From contig NZ_BOSH01000002.1 in assembly GCF_018403245.1 (NCBI RefSeq), forward strand, positions 496,001 through 560,000: a stretch of 64,000 nucleotides of DNA, read 5' to 3'. Shown here piece by piece: positions 44,702 through 52,355 of the stretch; position 1 is the stretch's first letter; each line of letters begins with the position of its first letter. The position numbers and the translations under genes are program-made. The notes under the pieces were generated by a model. The model saw nothing but the letters and a program-made list of their open reading frames with translations. It made no database searches and was not told the DNA's origin. This stretch comes from Paenibacillus sp. J2TS4. GTDB taxonomy: Bacteria; Bacillota; Bacilli; Paenibacillales; NBRC-103111.

Positions 44702-44744
44702 CCATTTCTCCAGGTTTTCCCTAAGGCGAAAACCTGGAGAATGG
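44702..44744. repeat. Long perfect-arm palindrome between the TCS and pssA-like gene
   Basis: CTCCAGGTTTTC (44708-44719) and GAAAACCTGGAG (44728-44739) are exact complements around an 8-nt loop, extended by CCAT/ATGG. There is no T tract on either side, so it is not a standard terminator. It lies about 90 nt upstream of the response regulator start. Confidence 0.65.
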
Positions 44745-44769
44745 TTCCGTTCCTAGTATAACAAACCGA

Positions 44770-44848
44770 TGTGTATTTTGTGTGTTAGCCTGTGAGAAAT
44801 CGGACAAGAAAATCACTTTTTGTTAAGAATATACACATGAAATACACA
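44770..44848. promoter_or_regulatory. Inverted TGTGTATTT/AAATACACA sites in the divergent promoter region
   Basis: TGTGTATTT at 44770-44778 and AAATACACA at 44840-44848 are exact complements facing each other, with further TGTGTG/ACACAC copies beside them. TATAAT at 44858-44863 is the probable -10 of the plus-strand operon. They are candidate binding sites of the adjacent response regulator. Confidence 0.45.
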
Positions 44849-44947
44849 CGGGCAGGGTATAATGGGTCAAATACGCAACTTTGTTGGAAAAGGTTGTCAG
44901 ATTCAAGCCATTTGCAGGTGGCGAATCGCATGCATTAAGGAGGAGCC

Positions 44948-45514
44948 ATGACGATGATTATAGAATTGATCCCTTTATTTTTTACTACGGGGAGTTTAAG
45001 TGCGGGAGTCCTTTCACTTATTCATGTTTTTGAAGGTTATACCGCTTATGCCGTGTTGTTTGTCATGCTGGCGGCAGTGATTAACGGTCTCGGATGTTAC
45101 ATGACAGCCAAGATGCAGCTGGTTAACGAATTCGGCAAAGAGCTGCGGTCTTTGTCGGAGCTCATTTCATTCGGTGCCGCTCCGGCGATGATATTGTATG
45201 TCGTTGTCCTCCATCAGCTGGATGCCTTCGCACTCGGTATCATCATTACGTCTTTGTTCCCGATTTGCGGCGCACTGCGGCTGGCCAGGGACAATATCCA
45301 GACAACGCCCGGAGGCTATTATGTTGGACTACCCGTACCTATCGCCGGATGTATGCTCGCGATGCTTGCTCTTCTTGGTACACAGCTGGATAAACTCTTC
45401 CTCGCTCTAGCCGTCGTCCTTCTCTCTTATCTAATGATCAGCACGTTCAAAATCCCCGCAGGGCGCAAAGTCAAATCATTGCCGGACGAAAGGGACTTTT
45501 TGAACAACCTCTAG
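44948..45514 (+). CDS. PssA-like CDP-alcohol phosphatidyltransferase homologue lacking catalytic aspartates
   Basis: 188-aa, six-helix membrane protein that aligns along its length with Bacillus PssA (ELISFGAAPAMILYVVVLHQ, FPICGALRLARDNIQTTPGG, YYVGLPVPIAGCMLAMLALL). The family catalytic motif DxxDGxxAR...GxxxDxxxD reads here N46, G49-C50, T53-A54, G63, R67, E71, so all four metal-binding Asp are replaced. It cannot be a normal transferase; it may bind lipid or partner a membrane enzyme. AAGGAGGAG precedes the ATG. DedA follows 15 nt later. Confidence 0.82.
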   Translation: MTMIIELIPLFFTTGSLSAGVLSLIHVFEGYTAYAVLFVMLAAVINGLGCYMTAKMQLVNEFGKELRSLSELISFGAAPAMILYVVVLHQLDAFALGIIITSLFPICGALRLARDNIQTTPGGYYVGLPVPIAGCMLAMLALLGTQLDKLFLALAVVLLSYLMISTFKIPAGRKVKSLPDERDFLNNL

Positions 45515-45529
45515 AACGGAGATACAGAT

Positions 45530-46018
45530 ATGGAATTTGTCCAGGAAATGATCGCACAATACGGATATATTGCTCTATACTTCCTCCTTGCCCTGGGAAT
45601 CATTGGTCTTCCTATTCCCGATGAAGTGCTGATGACCTTCGTCGGTTACTTGGCTTCCATTGGAATATTTGGTTATTCAGCCGCCGTATCCGTCAGCTTG
45701 CTCGGAGCTATGTCCGGGATGATTCTAAGCTACGAGCTGGGTCGTAAAATTGGCAAGCCGCTGATATGGAAATATGGCAAATGGCTTCTCCTTACTCCGG
45801 AGAGACTAGAAAAAGCCGAAGGCTGGTTTAATCGATATGGCCTGTGGACGGTCAGCTTCGGCTATTTCATTCCGGGCATCCGTCACCTCACCTGCTACCT
45901 GTCCGGAATAAGCGGGATCGAGCGGCGCAAATATTGGTTGTTTGCAGGTGCCGGAGCTCTGGTCTGGTGTGTCTTGTTTATTACGTTGGGCTATTTTATC
46001 GGCGTGCAATTCGAATAA
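45530..46018 (+). CDS. DedA/SNARE-associated family membrane protein
   Basis: 162 aa with four to five hydrophobic segments. It has the DedA signatures GIIGLPIPDEVLMTFVGYLA, GMILSYELGRKIGKPL and FGYFIPGIRHLTCYLSG. It is shorter at the C-terminus than typical DedA (about 200 aa), ending GYFIGVQFE. Family members translocate lipid carriers such as undecaprenyl phosphate or phosphatidylethanolamine. It forms an operon with the pseudo-PssA gene (ribosome site CGGAG). Confidence 0.85.
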   Translation: MEFVQEMIAQYGYIALYFLLALGIIGLPIPDEVLMTFVGYLASIGIFGYSAAVSVSLLGAMSGMILSYELGRKIGKPLIWKYGKWLLLTPERLEKAEGWFNRYGLWTVSFGYFIPGIRHLTCYLSGISGIERRKYWLFAGAGALVWCVLFITLGYFIGVQFE

Positions 46019-46263
46019 GACGTGAACCTCCCTGACTTACTCGCTATCTCTAGTTGATGTCGGGGCTTCTTACCACGGACAACTTCATGTACCTATTGTA
46101 GATAGGGATTTGCCCGATCTACTCCATATCAGCATACTCCAGCGAAGATGTTCGGGAAAGGCGTCATTCATGCTTCGCTTAGGAATGAGACTTCTGACGC
46201 AAGTTGTTAAATCAAACTAGCCTATACGGTTCCATAGCTGCGGCCATGGGATTGCTATGCAGC

Positions 46264-46293
46264 TTCGCACCGCATTCTAAAGTGCGGTGCGAA
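46264..46293. terminator. Perfect 11-bp inverted repeat after the NUDIX gene
   Basis: TTCGCACCGCA pairs with TGCGGTGCGAA over an 8-nt loop, 30 nt past the stop of the NUDIX gene. It has no T tract. The rest of 46019-46322 shows nothing coding. Confidence 0.5.
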
Positions 46294-46322
46294 TTCCCGA
46301 GAGGAATGGTACGCATCCTTGA

Positions 46323-46730
46323 TCACGAAAGGGATTTCAAATATTCCAGCAGGAACGCCCGGTCTTCCGGAAAGGACAGCTCCAATTCCTGCAGCTCCTT
46401 GGCCGACTTCCATGCAATGTCATAGATAAGACCATCGGGGTCCTGGATCTTAGCTGTCCCGCCTATCCGTTCTACCGCGAAATAGGTAACCGTAAATTCG
46501 ATCTGGTTATGCTTTCCTTGCTTCTTCTGAATCTCTTTAACTACCTTAACCTCGTATCCCGTTTCCTCATATACCTCTCTAACACAGCATTCCTCCAGTG
46601 TCTCGTCTCCTTCTTGCCCTCCCGACGGCACGGACCACACTTTCTTTTCTTCCGGCTTGCCCTGAAGCACCATAAGCAGCTGGCCTAAATCGTTAACACA
46701 TACTCCGGCTGAGCCCGACCACGAATCCAT
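46323..46730 (-). CDS. NUDIX hydrolase
   Basis: 135 aa with a canonical Nudix box, GGQEGDETLEECCVREVYEETGY split as GGQEGDETLEE and CCVREVYEETGY, near residues 37-59. It is preceded by a WSVPSG strand. A general nucleotide-pool or nucleotide-sugar hydrolase; the substrate is not predictable. It lies 23 nt downstream of another NUDIX gene on the same strand. Confidence 0.87.
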   Translation of the reverse strand: MDSWSGSAGVCVNDLGQLLMVLQGKPEEKKVWSVPSGGQEGDETLEECCVREVYEETGYEVKVVKEIQKKQGKHNQIEFTVTYFAVERIGGTAKIQDPDGLIYDIAWKSAKELQELELSFPEDRAFLLEYLKSLS

Positions 46731-46753
46731 CCAAGCTTCCCCTCCCTAAATGA

Positions 46754-47371
46754 TTAATCGAACATAACTTCTTTATCCGGTTCCCTTAATAATTGGAATA
46801 GCGACCGGATTTGTTGGACCGTGTTTCGTGATTTAGACAATTCGGGCAACTGATCCTCTGCAAAAAATTCCACTTGCTCGGTTTCCGTTCCTCCCTTCGC
46901 TTCTCCCCCGATAATTTCACATAAAATAAACAGGATATACTCGTCGAATTTCGCCGAAGGGTGATCGTGAAGCCTTTTATCCAGAAGGGCCAATAGTCGA
47001 ATCGGCTGGACTTCGAAGCCGGATTCTTCTCTAATTTCCTTGACGGCTATTTCTTTGGGAGACAGACCAATATCCGCCCACCCTCCTGGCAGAGACCATT
47101 TTCCGTCTGCTATTTCTTTGACCAGTAATAGTTTGCCCTCCTTGAATACCACCCCACGTACAGCGACTTTGGGTGTAGCGCCTCCCGACTCGCCGGCAAA
47201 TAATGTGCTGATCCTCTCTGTTCCCGCATCTCGGCAGTTCTTCATAATGTCCGCACGGACGAGGGCCAGCTGTTCGAATCGTTCCCTATCAAACGTGTCT
47301 TTAGCATGGGCAAACCCTGCTTCGCTTATAGATTGAAGCCGCTGTGTCCACTCCCGCCATTTATGCTCCAT
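46754..47371 (-). CDS. NUDIX hydrolase with N-terminal NUDIX_N-type domain
   Basis: 205 aa from the ATG at 47371 (MEHKWREWTQRLQSISEAG), which has AAGGAGGAAG upstream; a longer frame to 47491 crosses the MarR terminator and is rejected. The N-terminal helical segment of about 60 residues (GFAHAKDTFDRERFEQLALV) is the ADP-ribose-pyrophosphatase-associated domain. The Nudix box is LPGGWADIGLSPKEIAVKEI then REESGFEV. Likely an ADP-sugar pyrophosphatase. Confidence 0.87.
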   Translation of the reverse strand: MEHKWREWTQRLQSISEAGFAHAKDTFDRERFEQLALVRADIMKNCRDAGTERISTLFAGESGGATPKVAVRGVVFKEGKLLLVKEIADGKWSLPGGWADIGLSPKEIAVKEIREESGFEVQPIRLLALLDKRLHDHPSAKFDEYILFILCEIIGGEAKGGTETEQVEFFAEDQLPELSKSRNTVQQIRSLFQLLREPDKEVMFD

Positions 47372-47410
47372 AACTCCATCTTCCTCCTTTCTTGTCTTCA
47401 TATCAGGATA

Positions 47411-47444
47411 AAATAAAAGGGACAACGGTATAGGAGTTGTCCCT
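47411..47444 (-). terminator. Rho-independent terminator after the MarR gene
   Basis: AGGGACAAC pairs with GTTGTCCCT on the minus strand, followed by TTTATTTT. Confidence 0.82.
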
Positions 47445-47457
47445 GATGTCTTGGAAG

Positions 47458-47895
47458 TTATTTTAACATTTGGGTTAATTTTTCGATGCATCTTTCAAAT
47501 ACAGCAATTTCTTCCGGTGTAAACTGACGGCTGAGCTCTTGATAAAACTCATGATGAACCGCTTCGTGTGCACGGTAAGCCGACTTCCCGGTTGCTGTTA
47601 ACGAAATGACAACGGCTCGTGAATCGTTCGGGTGAGAGCCGCGCTGAACCAGTTCCTTGCTCTCCAGCTTGGCAACCAGTTGGGTTACCGCTCCTTTGGT
47701 TACCCCGAGTCGGCCGGCTAGCTCACTCATCAGCATCCCGCTATCGCAGCCTATCGCATCAATCATGTGAATTTCACTGGGAGTCAGGACACCAGCCTCG
47801 CCAAAACGACGGGGTTCGCGCTCCAGCCGCTGTAATTGAAAAATAAGCCGGCCAAGAATATGGCTTCCCTTACCTGCAGGTTCAGTTGGAATCAT
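47458..47895 (-). CDS. MarR-family transcriptional regulator
   Basis: 145 aa. The winged helix-turn-helix is at about 35-100 (LTPSEIHMIDAIG, MSELAGRLGVTKGAVTQLVA, RGSHPNDSRAVVISLTATG), between dimerisation helices. It lies 170 nt after the MFS gene on the same strand. It is probably a repressor of that exporter; no ligand can be inferred. Confidence 0.88.
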   Translation of the reverse strand: MIPTEPAGKGSHILGRLIFQLQRLEREPRRFGEAGVLTPSEIHMIDAIGCDSGMLMSELAGRLGVTKGAVTQLVAKLESKELVQRGSHPNDSRAVVISLTATGKSAYRAHEAVHHEFYQELSRQFTPEEIAVFERCIEKLTQMLK

Positions 47896-47992
47896 GTTTT
47901 ATTCGCCCCTATAATAATTTAGTTCTTAACCGATAGCATGTCAAGAATAGGAAAACCTTACGTAGTTTAACCTCCGAATGAGATCTACATAT

Positions 47993-48047
47993 GTGGCACT
48001 AAAGAAATCGACCCTTCCGTTCCGAAGGAAAGTGCCTCCGAAGGATA
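47993..48047 (+). repeat. GTGGCACTAAAGAA element, copy 3 (family B)
   Basis: The core at 47993-48006 is followed by CCTTCCGTTCCGAAGGAAAG and TGCCTCCG. GGCACT and AGTGCC can pair around an inner CCTTC/GAAGG stem. It aligns with copy 1. Confidence 0.6.
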
Positions 48048-48064
48048 TGTATCGGTCCGCACTG

Positions 48065-49489
48065 CTAATCCATTTGTCGTTGAATGACTCTATGACGCTG
48101 TCCGAGGACGGTTTCACTCCCCAATATGGCCAAGCCGATCACACTTACGAGGATATTCATAGCAAAAGGAGTCAGCCATTCGCCAGAAGCCGATGCTTCA
48201 CCGCTCCCAGCCGCGTCATTCATGAGCCCGAGTCCCAGAGCCGCGCCAACCACCATACCGGCATTGCGGGTTAAAGCAATGATTCCACCTATCGTCCCGA
48301 TAAGAGAAGAAGGAACTTGCCTCAGAATGAAGCTGTTATTGGGAGCGGCAATGAGCCCCATCCCGATCCCGGTCAGAATCAGAGACGCGATAATTCCAAA
48401 TAGGGCCGGAGTATCAGGAACCAGCATAAATAATAAAGACCCGCCTCCCATAGCGCATAAACCTATAAATAAAAACGGTCTGGAGCCGTAACGGTCGGAC
48501 AGACGCCCGGACAGGGGGCCGGTGAAAGCGAGCGCCAGCGGATAAGCGGCCAGCAAATACCCCGCTTCTGCAGGTGCGAATCCGGCAGAAACAGTCATAT
48601 AGAAGGGCATGACGACCAGAAGAGTATTAGCCAGAATAAAAGAGAGAAAGCTGACTGCTAATCCGGAAACGACGGCCGGGATACGAAAAACATTCATCGG
48701 CAAAAAGGGAGAGCTGTGAGTCGAGCCCCGCCATATGAGCCAGGACATGGACAGAGCGGCCAGTAAGAACAGAATTCCGGTATTCAGGGAAAGCCAGCCC
48801 CATGTATTCCCGTTCGAGACTGCGATGATGGCGAAGCTGATAGCCGCCGCAAACGAAACCGCGCCTGGAATATCGACTTGGCCGTTACGGCTTGCCGGGA
48901 CTTGGACCGGAATGAAGCGATAGGCCAGCCATGCTGCCGCAAGGATGATGGGGACATGGACTATAAACAACCAATGCCAGTTAAGCCACTGTGCAATAAA
49001 TCCGCCGGCGATGGGACCGCTCATCCCGCCCAGGGCGACAGCCGTGCTTAAGATCCCCATGGCCCGACCTCTAGCATTCGCGGGCATATGAATCGCAACC
49101 AGCGCCATATTGGTTGCTTGAAACATCGCGGCGCCGATCGCCTGCACCATTCTGAAGGCAAGCAGCAGAGTAATATTCGGGGAAAGTGCAACCAGCAGCG
49201 AGCTCGCTGCGAAGAACACATACCCGAGATTATGAATCCGGCGATGACCATATCGATCCCCGAGCTTCCCCATCAATGGAAGTAAAGCTGCGATGACTAA
49301 CAAATAGCCGGTCGTTATCCATTGAACGATTCGGATCTCCGTTGCAAACAGCTCGGCCAAATGAGGAAGCGAGACATTGACAACGCCGGCCGTAAAATGG
49401 GAAACAAATGCGCCCATACAGATAGCAGCCAGCATAAACGTCGGATTTGGTTTGGCAGAACGTTCAAGAGACAGTGGTAAAGAATTCAT
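48065..49489 (-). CDS. MFS drug exporter, DHA2-like
   Basis: 474 aa, 14 predicted helices. Helix 1 region GAFVSHFTAGVVNVSLPHLA, IVQWITTGYLLVIAALLPLM, motif A MGKLGDRYGHRRI and motif C-like GGMSGPIAGGFIAQW are present. It belongs to the EmrB/QacA class. The next gene on the strand is MarR, so it is probably repressed by that protein through the inverted repeats upstream of this gene. Confidence 0.9.
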   Translation of the reverse strand: MNSLPLSLERSAKPNPTFMLAAICMGAFVSHFTAGVVNVSLPHLAELFATEIRIVQWITTGYLLVIAALLPLMGKLGDRYGHRRIHNLGYVFFAASSLLVALSPNITLLLAFRMVQAIGAAMFQATNMALVAIHMPANARGRAMGILSTAVALGGMSGPIAGGFIAQWLNWHWLFIVHVPIILAAAWLAYRFIPVQVPASRNGQVDIPGAVSFAAAISFAIIAVSNGNTWGWLSLNTGILFLLAALSMSWLIWRGSTHSSPFLPMNVFRIPAVVSGLAVSFLSFILANTLLVVMPFYMTVSAGFAPAEAGYLLAAYPLALAFTGPLSGRLSDRYGSRPFLFIGLCAMGGGSLLFMLVPDTPALFGIIASLILTGIGMGLIAAPNNSFILRQVPSSLIGTIGGIIALTRNAGMVVGAALGLGLMNDAAGSGEASASGEWLTPFAMNILVSVIGLAILGSETVLGQRHRVIQRQMD

Positions 49490-49516
49490 GACGGGTTCTC
49501 CATTCCTAAGCTGATC

Positions 49517-49569
49517 ATAGTATAGTTTTTCTAAATCTATCTCATTAATTAGTTTAGTTTCTATACTAT
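49517..49569. promoter_or_regulatory. Inverted repeat operator candidate upstream of the MFS gene
   Basis: ATAGTATAG (49517-49525) and CTATACTAT (49561-49569) are perfect 9-bp complements 35 bp apart. The first overlaps a TATACT -10 candidate. It is a probable MarR binding region. Confidence 0.45.
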
Positions 49570-49758
49570 ATGGCTGTCAAGCCCTCCTTTTCCAATGTCC
49601 AAACAGCCATAAGGAATTACATCCCCACAGGGAAAGCCAAAAAGACCGCGAATGTTACCAGCATCCACGGTCATCAGGACAAACTATTCAGAGAAGAAAG
49701 GGGCGATGACGTACTTCACTTCCGCGACCCCGTCATGAACCTCCCCTTACGCAACTAT

Positions 49759-50343
49759 TTACTTACAAATCCGGTCTATCAAGCCATATTCCAGCGTCTC
49801 TTCGGCAGACATATAATGGTCCCGGTCCGTATCCTTCTCTATTTTCTCCAGAGGTTGCCCGCACTTGTCCGCCAGTACGCGGTTGATCCGATCGCGGGTC
49901 TTCAGAATGTTCTGGGCATGGATAGCGATATCCGCCGCCTGGCCTTTGATTCCGCCGCCGCCCACCCACGGCTGGTGAATCATCACCTCGGCGTTCGGGA
50001 GAGCGAGCCGTTTGCCGGGGGCGCCTGCGGCAAGCAGTACGGCGCCGAAGGAAGCGGCGAGCCCCACGCAAATCGTGGACACATCCGGTTTCACATGCTG
50101 CATCGTATCGTAAATCGCAAATCCGGCGGACGTCGATCCCCCCGGGCAGTTAACGTACAGATGGATATCCTTATCGGGGTCATCCGCAGCAAGAAACAGC
50201 AGCTGAGCGATAACGGCGTTAGCTACTGAATCGTCAATGGCGGAGCCCAGAAATACGATTCGGTCCTTCAGCAGTCTGGAATAGATGTCATAGGACCTCT
50301 CTCCGCCCCTGCTCTGTTCCACTACGACTGGCACTATACTCAT
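49759..50343 (-). CDS. clpP: ClpP-family serine protease paralogue
   Basis: 194 aa from the ATG at 50343 ([27 protein letters not shown] upstream). The full catalytic triad is present: Ser98 in [12 protein letters not shown], His123 in EVMIHQPW and Asp171 in [10 protein letters not shown]. It also has [19 protein letters not shown] and the handle helix. It differs from housekeeping ClpP in AASFGA (usually AASMGA). It is the last gene of an operon with an ArsR-type regulator, which is not the usual clpP context, so it may be a specialised or alternate proteolytic subunit. Confidence 0.9.
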   Translation of the reverse strand: MSIVPVVVEQSRGGERSYDIYSRLLKDRIVFLGSAIDDSVANAVIAQLLFLAADDPDKDIHLYVNCPGGSTSAGFAIYDTMQHVKPDVSTICVGLAASFGAVLLAAGAPGKRLALPNAEVMIHQPWVGGGGIKGQAADIAIHAQNILKTRDRINRVLADKCGQPLEKIEKDTDRDHYMSAEETLEYGLIDRICK

Positions 50344-50363
50344 TTCGTTCCAATCCCCTTTCT

Positions 50364-50579
50364 TTAAGCCGCACAACGAAGCGAATGATTCGCTGTACCT
50401 GCGTTCTTGTTAGCTTGCGGCAGGCCAAAGCCTGAAGATACTACGCGAATGACAGGCATCTTCACCCCGGCTTCGCCGCCTGTATGCCATTCTTGTACGG
50501 TCGCCTCGCGGCCTTCCTCTGCTGCTTTCTCCCAAACCACTATCGGCCGGGCTGTGACCGGTTCACTTTTGATATTCAT
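50364..50579 (-). CDS. Small conserved-looking protein between ArsR and ClpP
   Basis: 71 aa ([20 protein letters not shown] ... [20 protein letters not shown] ...). Its ATG overlaps the ArsR stop codon (ATGA), a classic coupling signal, and it ends 20 nt before the ClpP start. It is soluble, with no signal peptide or membrane segment and one Cys near the C-terminus (SLRCAA). I do not recognise a domain. Candidate roles such as ClpP adaptor or substrate are guesses from position only. Confidence 0.6.
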   Translation of the reverse strand: MNIKSEPVTARPIVVWEKAAEEGREATVQEWHTGGEAGVKMPVIRVVSSGFGLPQANKNAGTANHSLRCAA

Positions 50580-51172
50580 TGGTTACCTCCTTGTTCGGGT
50601 TCAGGATAAACGGCCATCAATACGCGATAGCCATTCTTATTCCCTGCGGTTCGATACTTCTCCGCCAGTGCCTTCATCGCCTCCGCATAGTCGCGGATGA
50701 ACGATTGCCGGTCCGCTTCATCCGGCAAATAGACCTCTGTCTCCAGCGTGGCGCTTGGAATCTCCTCCGCTTCATCGGATGCCTCCATCAGCCGCAGAGC
50801 ATCGCTGCGCATTCGCTCCGAAACGGTAATCAGATGCCGCAGCGCACCTTGATCCTTCATCCTGCTTACCGTCTCCTCCGGCCAACCGAACGATTCCGGA
50901 ATGATAAATGTTCTGGCGATCGATTGATACAGCACCTCGATCAAATTCTTCACTTGACGGGTGCCGCTTCTCTGGATCAATCCGACTTTTTCAAGCGATT
51001 TCAGATGATAGTTGATTTTCTGCGGGGCTTCCCCTAGCTGCCGGCCGACCTCTGAGGCAGAGGAAGGCTCGTTCAGCATTCTCAAGATCTCCGCCCGCAA
51101 AGGATTCAGCAGCGCAAGCGCCTGTTCCGGGCTTTCCAGCCTATAGACTTCCATTATGTCTGTTTCCGCCAT
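50576..51172 (-). CDS. ArsR-type helix-turn-helix transcriptional regulator
   Basis: 198 aa. The winged helix is at about 15-85 (LALLNPLRAEILRMLNEPSS, ASEVGRQLGEAPQKINYHLK, SLEKVGLIQRSGTRQVKN). A C-terminal helical/beta domain (about 90-198, with IPSATLETEVYLPDEADRQS) probably binds a ligand. No Cys metal site is seen in the HTH region, so it is unlikely to be a metal sensor of the classic kind. It heads the operon with the 71-aa ORF and ClpP. Confidence 0.85.
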   Translation of the reverse strand: MAETDIMEVYRLESPEQALALLNPLRAEILRMLNEPSSASEVGRQLGEAPQKINYHLKSLEKVGLIQRSGTRQVKNLIEVLYQSIARTFIIPESFGWPEETVSRMKDQGALRHLITVSERMRSDALRLMEASDEAEEIPSATLETEVYLPDEADRQSFIRDYAEAMKALAEKYRTAGNKNGYRVLMAVYPEPEQGGNQ

Positions 51173-51200
51173 CGTCTTTGCGCTCTCCTAAAAATTATTT

Positions 51201-51210
51201 TTTACGTAAA
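51201..51210. promoter_or_regulatory. TTTACGTAAA palindrome upstream of the ArsR gene
   Basis: Perfect 10-bp palindrome within an AT-rich promoter region, 29 nt upstream of the start. Candidate autoregulatory operator. Confidence 0.45.
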
Positions 51211-51404
51211 TTTATTTTATTATGATGAGTTAGTTTTGTCAATCTTATCCGTGAAAGTTATGAATCCAAATTTTTCTGATCCAAGGGGATACGGGTCCAA
51301 AGGAGGCCAGCCCCATAGTTGCCCACATATACCAATACATGTGGCTTCAATCAAATTATTTATAGGTTTGAGGCATTTTTTTAGTGGAGTTGTTACCAAA
51401 TCAA

Positions 51405-51590
51405 AGTGCAAAAATACCTCTTAAATCCAAATTTTTCCCGAAAATGGAGATTAAAGCGCAAAAGTACCCTTTAAATTGGCGAAATCGTCGTTTTCAACAA
51501 AAAAGCGGAAAATGGAGTGCACCTTTACACCTTAATCACAAAAATGAATAGAACTGTGGAAATGAGGTGCACTTTAGCACCTTAATGTTA
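51405..51590. repeat. Array of about four degenerate ~55-60 bp tandem units (family C)
   Basis: Units contain AAGTGCAAAAATACCTCTTA, AAGCGCAAAAGTACCCTTTA, GAGTGCACCTTTACACCTTA and AGGTGCACTTTAGCACCTTA, each followed by a less conserved spacer of about 35 bp. No gene is seen in 51211-51685. Confidence 0.65.
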
Positions 51591-51682
51591 TTCCTCTTTC
51601 GGTTTGCTACTGTGAGACGGCACGAGTCGCCTGTCTATGACTTCCTACCCTTCGTCACCTTTATTCAAATAATTCATAATTG

Positions 51683-51730
51683 AAAAAAGAACCTCCGTTC
51701 CCCCAATATATAAGGGTCCGAAGGTTCTTT
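51683..51730 (-). terminator. Rho-independent terminator after the CsoR/CstR-type gene
   Basis: AAAGAACCTTCGG pairs with the GGAGGTTCTTT side on the minus strand, followed by T residues. Confidence 0.78.
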
Positions 51731-51788
51731 GTCTATGGTTGGGCACGGATAATTTTTCAGAACATCTTGAGCAGATTGTCGCGCTTCA

Positions 51789-52055
51789 TTACCTGCTTTT
51801 AATTAGCAATTCGACGGCTTCCTGAACCATCTTGCTCGTATCGCGGCCCGCACCCTTCTCTTCCAGAATGCACTGTTCCAGGTTGACTGCTACCACATAA
51901 GCAACCGCTTTGTCCACCGCACTGCGGACAGCGGAAAGCTGACTCACTACATCTTTGCAATTCTTTTGGTCCTCCATCATTTTCAGAACACCGCGAACCT
52001 GTCCTTCAACGCGGCGAAGTCTTCTTTTAACATCATCATCGTAATTCATAGTCAT
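51789..52055 (-). CDS. CsoR/FrmR-family repressor, CstR-like (persulfide-sensing) variant
   Basis: 88 aa from the ATG at 52055, which has GGGGGA upstream (the five preceding codons are dropped). It is the all-helical DUF156 fold with RRLRRVEGQVRGVLKMMEDQ. The first ligand is Cys33 (KNCKDVVSQL). The copper-sensor His is replaced by Asn58 in VNLEQC, and Cys62 is kept. The Cys/Asn/Cys pattern matches CstR, which reacts with persulfides, not CsoR, which binds Cu(I). No sulfur-metabolism gene is adjacent; it is a single gene with its own terminator. Confidence 0.85.
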   Translation of the reverse strand: MTMNYDDDVKRRLRRVEGQVRGVLKMMEDQKNCKDVVSQLSAVRSAVDKAVAYVVAVNLEQCILEEKGAGRDTSKMVQEAVELLIKSR

Positions 52056-52092
52056 CTTGTTATCCCCCATCGGTACATTACATGTATAGGTA

Positions 52093-52120
52093 TATTATAG
52101 CTTAATTCACACGAATTTCA
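52093..52120 (-). promoter_or_regulatory. Promoter of the CstR-like gene
   Basis: TATAAT at 52098-52093, with GTGAAA about 16 bases upstream on the minus strand. The sequence between promoter and start has TATACCTATACATGTAATGT, a possible operator. Confidence 0.45.
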
Positions 52121-52123
52121 CGT

Positions 52124-52207
52124 TTAGTACTTATCCAATTCGTGAATCAGGCGCTGCATCATCAAGTCTCCCTCTTCCTTCGCTTTATCGCAACCCTTTT
52201 GCTTCAT
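52124..52207 (-). CDS. Possible 27-aa small ORF
   Basis: Reads MKQKGCDKAKEEGDLMMQRL then IHELDKY and a stop. An internal ATG pair has GGAAGAGGGAG upstream. It overlaps the promoter region of the CstR-like gene. It may be a micropeptide or chance; nothing else is seen in 52210-52355. Confidence 0.2.
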   Translation of the reverse strand: MKQKGCDKAKEEGDLMMQRLIHELDKY

Positions 52208-52355
52208 TGTTACGCATTTTTTAGATGCCTATTATTCTATCAAATCCTTTTTCATTCTTCCAAAAAATTTCCAGCATTAGACAGATTGTCGCGAAGCGCA
52301 TTAAAATATAATAAGATGCTTCTTCTTGGTCCCGTCATTGTTCTTGTCCTGGCGT

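Noticed and set aside
44702..44744. Integron attC or phage attachment site
   Set aside because: No integrase, no attC R/L boxes and no duplicated flanks; it is only a palindrome.
47372..47491. 40-residue N-terminal extension of the NUDIX protein
   Set aside because: It would cross the MarR terminator; the ATG at 47371 has a strong ribosome site.
49570..50229. 219-aa plus-strand ORF
   Set aside because: Antisense to ClpP, which has a complete catalytic triad.
51405..51590. CRISPR array
   Set aside because: Units are degenerate, spacers are repeat-derived and AT-rich, and no cas genes are present.
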